From NCBI GenBank assembly GCA_027186245.1, contig CP114492.1, forward strand, positions 5,158,501-5,222,500: DNA of 64,000 nucleotides, in the 5' to 3' direction. A program made the translations under genes and the position numbers. The stretch comes from Coriaria nepalensis. Its lineage: Eukaryota > Streptophyta > Magnoliopsida > Cucurbitales > Coriariaceae. Below, piece after piece: positions 13,301 through 22,100 of this stretch (position 1 is its first letter; each line of letters begins with the position of its first letter). Under the pieces are notes generated by a model, which worked only from the letters and a program-made list of their open reading frames with translations, was not told the DNA's origin and ran no database searches.

Positions 13301-16300
13301 CCAGTACCGACCGGGGTTAGAGAATAGAGCGGCGGATGCACTATCCCGATGTGTAGAGGGGCCCCAGTTCGCAGCTATATCAATCTGCAGCTACTTGATG
13401 TCACAAGACTCGAGTCGGAGGCGGAGGCGAACTCAGAGTTGGGGAAAATTAGAGACGTTGTTCAGAAGGGTGGTGGCGGGTACCCCGAGTATACGTTTGT
13501 AGGGGGTCAGTTGTTGTATCAAGGGCGTACGGTGATTTCGAAAGAGTCGGTACATATACCGCAACTATTACAAGAGTTCTGTGGGAGCGCAATTGGGGGC
13601 CATTCGGGTATGTTAAAGACCTATAAGCGATTAGCGGCCGAATTGTACTGGGTGGGGATGAAGACTAATGTGGAGAGGTTCGTGGCAAGTTGTGAGGTTT
13701 GCCAACGACACAAGTATTTGGCCATGTCTCCGGCCGGGCTACTCCAACCCTTACCGTTGCCATAGAAGGTTTGGGAGGAGGTGAGTATGGACTTATCGAT
13801 GAGTTACCCCGGTCGGAAGGGCATACAATCATTTTGGTGGTGGTTCACCGGGCTACTCCAACCCTTAAATTGCCACAGAAGGTTTGGGAGGAGGTGAGTA
13901 TGAACTTTATCGATGGGTTACCCCGGTCGGAAGGGCATACAGTCATTTTGGTGGTGGTTGACCGTCATAGCAAGTATGCACATTTTGTGCCTCTTCAGCA
14001 TCGGTATACAACTTTATCCATAGCAACCACTTTTAGGAGGGAAGTAGTCCGCTTACACGGAGTGCCGGCATCTATAGTGTCGGATTGCGACAAAGTTTTT
14101 TTGAGCCAGTTTGGAAGGAATTGTTTCGGCTACAAGGAACGGCGCTGAAGCGGAGTTCTGCTTACCCCCGGTTTTGCATACTTATGTTAGGAGAAATAAG
14201 GCCTAGCATACTATAGTTATTATTATTATTAGTTGGATTATTAGTATTATTAGTCTTATTATTATAAGGGGGGGTTATTTTGGTGATCGGTGGTTAGTAA
14301 GGTAATAAGCAGTAGTAGGGTTAGAGTTTTGCATCATTGAGGATTTTGGAGAATAAGAACTCTTAGGGAGAAACGGTTTACCTATCGAATTGTAGACCAA
14401 TCTATGTTATTTTTATTATTTTGGTTAATGAAAGAATAAAGTTTAGTCTTATTCGTATTTATCTCTAGACCGGGTCCTATCAGTATCATAATATGAACTT
14501 AACCATAAGTTGCCAAAGAAAAACTACAAACGAGCTTGCCCAAGAGATTAAATCAGTCTAGCTTAATCTAACACAAAGACTATATGTCAAGTGATTTAAA
14601 CTAGACAGGATTTACCTCAGAATTGAGTAAGCTAAATCTCTTATCAAAGCGTTCCAAAGTGTATGTGTAAATAGTTTAATTCATTAAAGCCAAACTTTAA
14701 CACTGGTGAACCCTGAATTTCTTATAGATATCTTGAGTGTTCCCAACATTTTTATATCACAGGATGAACAATGTATCATGTGTGATTCTATATTCCAAAT
14801 ATTTATTAATCAACTTGAGTTTTATTCATTGATTAATTGGGTCCATGAAGTCAACCGGGTCCTTAGCGACTTATGCATGGAAGGATAGTCTAGATAATTT
14901 CTGAAACTTCCATAAGTTGATAACTTCAACCCCTTAGAAAGGCTCGGCAGAAAAAAAGAAACAAAAAAAATATGAGAAGGTTTTCTTGTTCCTTAAATTG
15001 GCTGAAATGATTATTTTGGTCAAGCAAGCACAAGATGCAGGATTTAAATAAAAATGTGCATTTACCAGATGCCCTTATAACATAATGTAACGCATAAACA
15101 CATAGAGCTTTTGGTAATTGAGTTTACCTCATATGAGTTTTCTCGCGAGCATTGGAGTCCATGTCTGCATGATAATAGTCAGCAGAAATGCCTCTCTCTC
15201 GTAGCTCCTTTGCAACCTACAGCTCTTGATAATATAAGAAGAGCAAAAGTATGTACTACCACAAACTTAAAAATTAATATTTAAGATTAATCCGAATTCC
15301 ACTTTGATGAAAGTGAAACACAACCTAAGTATAACAATCTGACTGAATCAATGTTCAAGTGTCCTTCATGGAAGAATAAATGCTTCAACAGTAAATAAAT
15401 GAAACAAAAGAGCAACTCTGTGGGTGGGTTTTATGTGTATTTCAGAAAACGAGTTGAAATTTAAAATAATCTTTTCCACAGTCAGAAACTCTACATCTTC
15501 ATAATCACCAAAATCGCTATATGATTAGTGATTTTATAAATTATTTTCTTTTAAGGGAGTTATGGATGATACACTCTCTAACAGCAGCTTAGTGGAAATC
15601 ATAATCACTTTTGGTTGTTCCATCATTATTGCCAGACAAGTACAGGATCTGAATGCATTATAATTGATAAGGAAAGAATACGCAAAGAAATTCCTAGAGA
15701 CACATACTTGTTCACATTCCTTTCTAGTGAAGCAATAAACTATCCCAGATTCTTTATTTGGATAAGATTCTTGAATAAATTCGGAAATTTCATCAATTGC
15801 CACCTTACCAATTGATGACTTTTCCCGTACCTGTGATGTAAGGGTTTATAATGTTCAGCTCTTAATCATTAGGCCAGCAACTATGAAGAGACAGATAACA
15901 ATTCACTAATTAGCATACCATATAAAAAATATTTGGCCTGTTGACTGTGCTAACAAATTTAACACATTTGCGAATGTGGAGCATCTCCATCAGATCATTT
16001 TGGACTCTTTGAGTAGCAGTTGCCTACAAAAGATATACCATAACAAGTCACAACTCATCATAATAACAGCAAAATGGATCAGAAAAAATATATCCATAAA
16101 CTTCTCTAAGTCAAGATGTAGGCTCACAGTCAAAGCAACCATGGGTACATTTGGAAACTGAGTCTTTAGAATACCAAGATTCTTGTAGTCAGGGCGAAAG
16201 TCATGACCCCACTGACTACAACAGTGCGCCTCCTGCAGAGTAGATAATAATATCAGTAGCATCTCTAGAGCAGTACTCAATTCTCATTTTTTTTCATTCA

Positions 16301-18584
16301 TTTTTTCACCCTTTCCAATAATTCTAATAACCACAATTCTCTTTTTCTTATTGTGTATACATGATATGACAAGTAAGAGCATTCAACCCCCAAAAGACCC
16401 CTAAATACTGAAGCCCAAGGGCATGGTGCTGCCAACAAGCCAATCATGGCCTTCGGTAACTAGGAAGAATGGTGGGGTTTTTGAAGCCTCATGCATATAT
16501 ATATATATATATACTTAGTAGAAATTTGATTTTAGACCTTTGTTCTGTGATCTTTTCGATGAACTTGGAAAATAGTAAAGCATCCAATATATGATGTCAT
16601 GCCCAGTGACACCCATAGTTGCAAGATTGGAGAAAATATTCTTTATTCCTTTCAAGATTTTGATGCAAAACACATAATTTGCAAGTACTAAAAGAGCAAA
16701 TTAAATTAAACCAATATGTGAGCTACTATAGAACAGTTTTTGCACAATATGCTTACATCAATTGCAATTAGAGAAAGACGGCCAGCATGATAGCACTTTT
16801 CAAGTTTTGACATAAACCTCTTGCTCTTTGATATCTTTTCTGGAGTGACATAAAGTATCTTGATATTCCCTTCACCCTTCTCAAGAGCCTTGAATATGAA
16901 CTTCTCTCCATCTTTACTAGTAGTTGATGCCAACACGTATGCTGAAATGCCTAAAGCAGTCAAGCACATCACCTGAAACAATCATCGTCCCAAGAAGACA
17001 AAAATTGTCAGCTTTATACACATTACAATATAGCAAACATAATGCTATTCAAACCTAAAACAATTGATGGTACCTGGTCCTGAATCAAAGAAAGTAAAGG
17101 ACTGACTACAAGAGAAACTCCGTTGCATAAAAAAGCTGGTAACTGATAACAGAGACTCTTGCCACCCCCTGCAGCCATAATCACCAGAACATCCCTTCCA
17201 CTCAAGACAGCATTAATGATCTGGTATTGGCTGCTTATTAGTAAATCTGAAAATAGAATACTTTTACAAAAATAGGGACCTTAACACAAAGCTTGCACTG
17301 ATGCTGATTGCGTATCCACAAACAGATATATGTGTGATCAAAAAGATAAATAATTATATATATATATATATAAATTTATCAAAGAATAAAAATAAAAATA
17401 AAAATAAAAAATTAATAAAAGGAAAATAAATAAAAAACGATTGTAGTCTTAGAAGATACCAAGAAGCCATGATGACTTCTGATAAATAGGGTCAAAGAGG
17501 GATACAAGATTCTAACCCGAACATACTCACTCATCTAAGAAGTCTCAGTTATGATAGATCCTTATTTATTTGAATATATTAAGAAAATTTCACAATTCAA
17601 TTTTGGGTACTTGTATTTATTATCCTTGGCATTAATAAAAAGATGTCACTGACTTCAATAACTTCTATCCAGTAAATCAGATACTGAATCGCAGTATTAT
17701 GCTATTATTTGCCTCTTAAGGTAATACATGTGTAAGTTCCTTAACAACTTGAACCTCCGAGGCTAAATACTAATTTGTTTTCAGAGATACGCAATATGCA
17801 GATTCATCTTTGCTTCCAAACCACCAATCAGGGTTCATTTAGTTTAAACTTCAACGTTACAAACTCCAATTCGGGTCTAAGAATCCATTTTGTCCCACGA
17901 AACTTTTTTATGTCTCTAAGGCTGATCCTACGCAAAATCCGCCATAATACAGATTGTGCAGCCTGGCGATCCTCTCGTACTAGGGAGAGGTCCTCCCAAT
18001 GCTCTAACGCCCACACCGGATATGGACCCCAACTTACCTATGACACTCGATCAAGAAAGAACTGTTCACTTGGAAACATGGGAAAAGAAAATACAATGCA
18101 TACCTGAGCAAACAAATGCAATCAATATGTAAAAGCGAATAGCCTAAAAGGGAACTAACTTCTCGCTGATTTGCACGATATTTGGATATTCCAAATACAT
18201 TAAACCTAACATCGTCAGCTTCAAAATCCCACTCAAATTGGCCAGCCCAATTTTCCGAAGTGGTAGAAGTGCCATGGTCGACCGGATTCTCAGATCCTTT
18301 GCACTCTTCCAACAAGGCTTCCAATTCAGATTTTCTCTGGTACAAAGTCTCCTGCTGTGCAATCAACGTTCTTACTTGAGCTGAAAAACAAACATAGGGC
18401 CAAAACAAATTCTATTGTCGGATTAGTAGCAAAGAACTAGAATCTAAAAACGGAAATGCACAGAAAAAACAGTAATTTCAATTTTCTTAACCCAATGAAT
18501 GAAAATGTCAATTTCAGCACCTTCCGCTTCCTGAATTTGAATGTCTACGTTCAGAAGCTCCTCTAAAAGCTCCTCGGTTACCAT
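282..18584 (-). CDS. RECQL2: RecQ DNA helicase, RECQL2/MED34 type (3' end beyond window)
   Basis: ATP-dependent 3'-5' DNA helicase of the RecQ family, acting in the nucleus in recombination and repair. The Arabidopsis counterpart is also listed as Mediator subunit MED34. Exons read on the minus strand: 18521-18584, 18160-18380, 17074-17220, 16757-16972, 16128-16232, 15919-16023, 15708-15830, 15128-15216, 7530-7566, 7384-7417, 5927-5979, 5779-5856, 5631-5696, 4293-4359, 4132-4185, 2133-2240, 770-834 and 282-360. All are bounded by GT-AG introns and all phases join, giving about 570 residues without a stop. The family is about 700 residues, so the last exon(s) lie left of position 1. The start ATG (18584-18582) was chosen because the family N-terminus aligns there and the context is AAGATGG. 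I see no sign of pseudogenisation despite 4.65 kb of retrotransposon in intron 8. The family call is firm; function is inferred from homology. Confidence 0.93.
3284..3775. repeat. Three ~165 bp tandem repeats in RECQL2 intron 15
   Basis: Three consecutive copies begin near 3284, 3450 and 3613 (spacing 166 and 163 bp). Each copy has the same order of blocks: a CTTTCAAAAA(C/T)CCTAATCC start, a TGATATTCTTAACTGAAAAA segment, a GAACCAATTATTATTTCT segment, a (TTTTC)n pyrimidine run of variable length, and a TAGCGCAATCAA-like end. Differences between copies are mostly single substitutions and run-length changes, so this is a fairly recent local amplification. Confidence 0.85.
5631..15216 (-). CDS. 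RECQL2: RECQL2 exons 8-13: helicase domain 2
   Basis: Exons 15128-15216, 7530-7566, 7384-7417, 5927-5979, 5779-5856 and 5631-5696 encode residues 328-446. Exon 8 carries the [11 protein letters not shown] segment. Exons 9 and 10 are micro-exons (37 and 34 nt) that together encode motif V ([11 protein letters not shown]). Exon 11 has RFVIHH and exon 12 has ESGRAGRDG (motif VI, arginine finger). Intron 8 is about 7.6 kb because it holds the gypsy element at 9831-14482. The splice sites on both sides of that insertion are intact and the split Arg codon (AG|A) is restored across it. Confidence 0.9.
6064..6200 (+). mobile_element. tRNA-derived SINE-like retroposon
   Basis: The sequence begins GGAGTTAGCTCAAGTGGTAGAGCC, like the 5' half of a tRNA. 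A box A (TAGCTCAAGTGG, 6072-6083) is followed at a tRNA-like distance by a box B-like segment (GGTCCCAAGTCC, 6095-6106). It does not fold as a complete tRNA. A short body ending in GATCCTCTTTT is followed by an A-rich tail of AAATA/AAAAT repeats. This is the layout of plant SINEs with an internal Pol III promoter. It sits in the RECQL2 intron between exons 10 and 11. Target duplications were not resolved. Confidence 0.6.
7567..9825. other. Left part of RECQL2 intron 8, AT-rich, no gene
   Basis: Very AT-rich intron sequence with no supported gene. It holds short dispersed repeats, for example a ~30 bp sequence around AAGATTGTTGAGATTTTTGT near 8733 and again near 9047, and three related TTAATTGA..TCATAATTT segments between 8120 and 8370. 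These look like decayed AT-rich repeats of unknown origin. Confidence 0.5.
9831..10151 (+). repeat. 5' LTR of gypsy element
   Basis: 321 bp, beginning TATTAGACCCCC (a mutated TG end) and ending CCTATCA. It contains an ATT-rich tract near 9890-9940. It differs from the 3' LTR at roughly 20 positions by eye, about 94% identity, mostly transitions. Confidence 0.9.
10215..11629 (+). pseudogene. Gypsy gag pseudogene
   Basis: Gag of the intron 8 element. An N-terminal helical segment (10215 to about 10350) is followed by a GC-rich Gly/Arg-rich linker. The retrotransposon gag core then resumes in another frame after a G-run near 10682 ([17 protein letters not shown]). A stop lies at 10898-10900 just after SWFQW, and the core continues to 11629. 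A zinc knuckle-like segment [14 protein letters not shown] is at about 11400. The frame ends in a stop at 11627-11629, where protease continues in a different frame. Confidence 0.8.
11629..13298 (+). pseudogene. Gypsy protease-RT-RNase H pseudogene
   Basis: Protease has NSGATHNF at 11641 where active aspartic proteases have DSGA, so the catalytic Asp is lost. RT follows ([17 protein letters not shown] at about 12330, then [10 protein letters not shown], the catalytic FFDD box, at about 12650). Stops interrupt at 12286-12288, before PSMSPFSS, and twice just after LKSG near 12481. The frame shifts near 12700. RNase H lacks its start: the segment with the first catalytic Asp is deleted near 13060, and only the [20 protein letters not shown] part onward is present. 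Confidence 0.85.
13349..14163 (+). pseudogene. Gypsy integrase pseudogene, truncated, with internal duplication
   Basis: Integrase zinc-binding region ([11 protein letters not shown]... CEVCQRHK) followed by the start of the catalytic core ([11 protein letters not shown], then [12 protein letters not shown]). A 114 bp tandem duplication (13735-13848 and 13849-13962) repeats the core start. The first copy carries compensating indels and a stop. The sequence ends at about 14163 just after the KRSSAY segment, and the rest of the core and the C-terminus are absent. Confidence 0.85.
13735..13962 (+). repeat. 114 bp tandem duplication inside integrase
   Basis: CGGGCTACTCCAACCCTTA occurs at 13735 and 13849, and the sequence stays in register at offset 114 to GGTGGTGGTT before each junction. 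The copies differ at several bases plus one +1 and one -1 indel, so the duplication is not brand new. Confidence 0.85.
14163..14482 (+). repeat. 3' LTR of gypsy element (first bases lost)
   Basis: Matches the 5' LTR from ACCCCCGG onward and ends CCTATCA just before the target duplication GTATC. The first ~6 bases of the LTR are replaced by integrase coding sequence (GCTTAC), marking a deletion junction. Confidence 0.9.
15708..17220 (-). CDS. RECQL2: RECQL2 exons 3-7: helicase domain 1 (DEAH box)
   Basis: Exons 17074-17220, 16757-16972, 16128-16232, 15919-16023 and 15708-15830 are all phase 0 and encode residues 96-327. Walker A is AAGGGKS, with the ATP-binding Lys at about residue 116. Motif Ia is [10 protein letters not shown]. 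Motif II is DEAH (residues 216-219), split exactly between exon 4 (Asp) and exon 5 (EAH) and followed by the RecQ aromatic-rich loop ([13 protein letters not shown]). Motif III is ALTATAT, also split by an intron. Exon 7 ends in [13 protein letters not shown], motif IV of the second RecA lobe. All residues needed for ATP hydrolysis are present, so the enzyme should be active. Confidence 0.93.
16492..16514. repeat. (AT)n microsatellite
   Basis: About ten AT dinucleotides in RECQL2 intron 4. A similar AT run with a following AATAAA-type repeat lies in intron 3 at 17350-17415. Confidence 0.8.
17968..18028 (-). pseudogene. Plastid 23S rRNA-like fragment (NUPT) in RECQL2 intron 2
   Basis: Read on the minus strand, about 60 bases match the 3' region of chloroplast 23S rRNA, including TATCCGGTGTGGGCGTTAG and CTAGTACGAGAGGA (the sarcin-ricin loop segment), with only a few differences from the plastid sequence as I know it. 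Homology fades quickly on both sides. It is far too short to be functional and is best read as a nuclear insert of plastid DNA. A bacterial or mitochondrial large-subunit rRNA source fits less well. Confidence 0.65.
18160..18584 (-). CDS. RECQL2: RECQL2 exons 1-2: N-terminal coiled coil and Q-like motif
   Basis: Exon 1 (18521-18584, 64 nt) and exon 2 (18160-18380, 221 nt) encode residues 1-95. Residues 1 to about 50 are rich in Glu, Leu and Lys with heptad-like spacing, consistent with the short N-terminal coiled coil of plant RECQL2 proteins. A low-complexity Ser/Thr linker follows. The segment [12 protein letters not shown] (residues 84-95) matches the region that contacts the adenine base just before the helicase core in RecQ proteins. 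The exon 1 donor lies within AAG|GTGC, and the split Ala codon is completed by CT of exon 2. The open frame continues upstream of the ATG, but that part shows no family similarity and is treated as 5' UTR. Confidence 0.9.
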
Positions 18585-19150
18585 CTTCTTTTTTCCAGTT
18601 TCTGCGAACTCAGAAGCAAAGCAGTGCGCTGTGCAACTAATGGAGAACGTAATACGCCATGGTCCCTTAGAGGAGGAAAAAAGTTCGGGAATTTCGTGGG
18701 GCTTCGGCTCGTTGGGCCCGAGGTCGAAGGAGCATAGAGGCTCGAACAAACAGACAGTTTGGGACTGCACATAATAACCACCTTATCAATACCCGACTAA
18801 CCGCACCCATCCGTCATCCGTCTGCCCTTTACCCGCCTTTTCCACCTCTCTAAATAACCACTTCATCTGAAAACCCTAACCGCCCCAAACCCATATACAT
18901 GTCAGGTTGTTAGGGTTTCATGAGTTTTGCGGTTAACCGCCTTTTAATTTTAGAATTTAAATGATAAATAAATACAAAAAGTAGTTTCGAGTTACTTTCA
19001 ATCTCCTATACAACTTTATTTTAATTTTCTTGTAGACATCAAAATAAGATTTTGACACATGGCAGTAGGCATTAGAGTTTGAATTTTAAAGTAAGCACGA
19101 GTCGGACTTCTATATAGTCGATCAATCTATGTGGTCGACCAGTTAGAATT
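18585..19150 (-). promoter_or_regulatory. RECQL2 5' UTR and presumed promoter
   Basis: This is the 5' flank of the RECQL2 start codon. It is less AT-rich than the introns. The first ~190 bases are open in several frames and are probably 5' UTR. I could not pick a confident TATA box or transcription start, so the promoter is inferred from position only. No oppositely oriented gene start is visible that would make it bidirectional. Confidence 0.4.
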
Positions 19151-22100
19151 AATTAATCTTGAATCAATGGATTGATGATAGGTTTGTTTGTGTGGTGAAA
19201 ATTACGATGATCAAAGTCACATGGATCACAAAGCAAAATGGTTAAGAAGTAATGAAGAAAGAGAGACTTGATCAAAATCAAATCCCTTAAAAAGAGGCAA
19301 GTGGGTAAGTGGTCAGCAAAAAAAGTGCAGAGAGCGACCGCATTACTAGGTATGGCTCGCAAGGAAAAGGTGCTTACATGACACATGATCGTTGTATCCC
19401 ACTACTAATGTCCTTAGTGGTAGGAAAATAGCACACATAATCATCTAGCATCAATGAACTTTTAAGTATCAACAATTTCGGCCCTCACTCAAGCAATAAT
19501 CAGTTGGTATGGATTTTATTACTCGAGGTCTTCATTACTAAGTGTCTTGCACCAAAACAAATATATCGACACTATAAAAACTCTTTTAAGTGCATCATCA
19601 TCCAAACACTCATCTTCTGTGAGATTCGTTTAGGATCAACTTTTGTTGGTTCCTAGGATACGGCTTATGTGAGAGTATTATTTATTCGTTCAGTAACAAT
19701 ACACATATATCATTTACCCTATCATTAAGTTCTTTGTTTATTGTGGCATTTCTTGCTCAACAGATTTGAAAATCCAAGAATGGTTGAAACCTAAAGCATT
19801 TTTGTCTACTTCAATCGTTTGATTTTCATTAGAAGTCAGATTCCTTTCTATTAGAACTATTTCTCTTTTGAACCACCGGTACGGTCAATGGAACACGTCA
19901 CAAATAAAGCCTATAAACATCTCAATTGACTAGGTGCAACCTTTGTAGCCATAGTTGTGGCAAGGCCCTAGTAGATTGTGGACTATCAGAGCTATCATCA
20001 ATCCACCCTTCAATTCTCCATCGACTGTAGAGTCTGAGAATATGGAGCTGTTTGATGTGGGAAAAGTTTTGGTCAAATGATCCCCATCGATGAGAATTTC
20101 CAAATTGAGCATGTTAGCACTATATAGACAAAGTAAACAAGGGAGGGGGGAGGGGGAGGCGTGTGAATTTTTAACTTCTTGGAATTTTATCCAAATCACG
20201 TACCAAATATGCACGGATCAATTTTTCTATAATTTGTCCAATCAAAATATAATGAGCTCTTTATACGTTCACAAATCAATTCCACTCAAGATCAATACCA
20301 ATTATATGTATGCTTAATTAATTTGATTCAAAGTATGATTCTTAATTTATGAAATAACAAGTTTATATATCAACTATCAATGAAATCCTTTAATAATCAA
20401 ATGCATTAAATGTGATAAGTAAAGATTAAAACAAGTCATATAATTGCCAATCTAAATACTTGAAAGTAAAAGTTTATGGATATAGAAAATCAAATACAAG
20501 TTTTATAGTGGTTCGGCCAATTCGTGCCTAAATCCACTATCTTGATTCTTTTAAAGGGTGAGAGCTTACCTTACAACTACAAGCTTCTAGGTGCTTGCAA
20601 TTTGAGAAAATTTTTACCAAGATCTCTTAAACTCAACCACTTAAATCCCCCAAGCTTAATATTCTAATACTCTAGAATCTTTCACAGCAATTTTGTGATG
20701 AAAGCAATACAAATATTTGATCCCTATGGAAGTGAAAGCTCTACCTACCAAAATGCTCACTAAATAATGGTTGAATATCAAAGTTAAGCTCACAAGGGTT
20801 TCTCACACAAATATTACTAGAAGAGAGTAAGAAAATGATTTTTCATTTTGGCTTATGAATCTTGATGCTTAGGTAGCTTCTCTCATCCTTAGAGAACTCA
20901 TTTTATTGGCTCATGGATGAAAATATTTGTTTGACACAAGAGCTAGCCATTTAAAACATAATAAATGTTTGTCATGACTTTATTTTGAAATATGTCCTCC
21001 CTCATCTGATTAAATCTTTCTAGATGTGTGTATCTTTCTCATTCCCCACTATCCTTACTTGCACATATATTACTTAACAAATAATAACTTTTTCGTTAGA
21101 GCTCCAAATGAGGAGTGGTTTTCTGCATTGGAAAGTAGTTTTTTTGAGATTTTTAGAAACATATTACATGTGTCATAACTCTAAGGAACATGCCTAAGTA
21201 GACTAAACTACGTTACATTTCTACATATTCAAGCATGTTGTCAAATTGTACACCCTTCCCTAAACACACCATAATTTCTTCTCTATAATTCTAAATTGTG
21301 ATTGGCCACTTTTGTTTGAAAATAGATTTCCTAAGATTTCCAACCATGTATAACATGTCACCTAATTCTTCATATAATAGTACATAATTAATTTTAAATT
21401 TAGAGTAAGTGCAAGCTCAATTTCAATTAAGATTTTATAAGTTGTAATCTTTCAAGTACATATTCAATTTATTTGATAAGTATATGATATAAACAATATA
21501 TAAAACTTATCAATTTATAAATTCAATCCTCAAATAATAATTCAAAGCATCAATCTTTTAGCAAAGATGATTAACATATTTAAAGTAATATTTTCAGTTC
21601 AATTTGATTTATTCAATTTGTTCACCATATATAAGTTATTGTCAAAATAATACCATGGAATAACATTGTGCCCCTTTTGATAATAATAAAATCAAATTGA
21701 ATTGGTACTTTAATATCACATTGAATTTCTACTTTCAAGCTCCTTCTTAGTATGTAAGTTTCTACAACTTTCCCATAGTAAGATATTTCGTATTTATGCA
21801 TGCATTCAACAACATTTTCTCCCCTTGTTGTGATTATCAATCAAAAAGATATAAAAATTAAGAGTTGGGGAATTATAGATATAGAAGATGTAGTTTTACC
21901 ATCTTATATCATAAGTAAGCATGTTTTCTTCCCCTTAAACAAATAATTATTTAGTATTCATATAAATAACATTTTAATGAAGAATAAGAAATGTCAAGCT
22001 CAAGATTATCTTAATCAATTAAGCAAATCACATGCAAAGTATGTCTCTCTCTTCCATATGCAATTCATCACTTGAGCATATCAAAGATCAAATCCCTAAA

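Larger units (their letters stand above)
9831..14482 (+). mobile_element. Ty3/gypsy LTR retrotransposon in RECQL2 intron 8, internally deleted
   Basis: A complete insertion flanked by a perfect 5 bp target duplication GTATC (9826-9830 and 14483-14487). The two LTRs are about 320 bp. A tRNA-Met-type primer site TGGTATCAGAGC (10155-10166) lies 3 bases after the 5' LTR. Domain order is gag, protease, RT, RNase H, integrase, which defines Ty3/gypsy. It lies antisense to the host gene. The internal part is only about 4 kb: integrase stops abruptly at about 14163 and joins the 3' LTR directly, so the integrase C-terminus, any chromodomain and the polypurine tract are missing. Internal GC content is clearly higher than the surroundings. 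The reading frame is broken many times, so it is non-autonomous. Confidence 0.93.

Noticed and set aside
9831..14482. Endogenous plant pararetrovirus instead of a gypsy retrotransposon
   Set aside because: It has paired LTRs, a target duplication and an integrase, and shows no movement protein, so it is an LTR retrotransposon.
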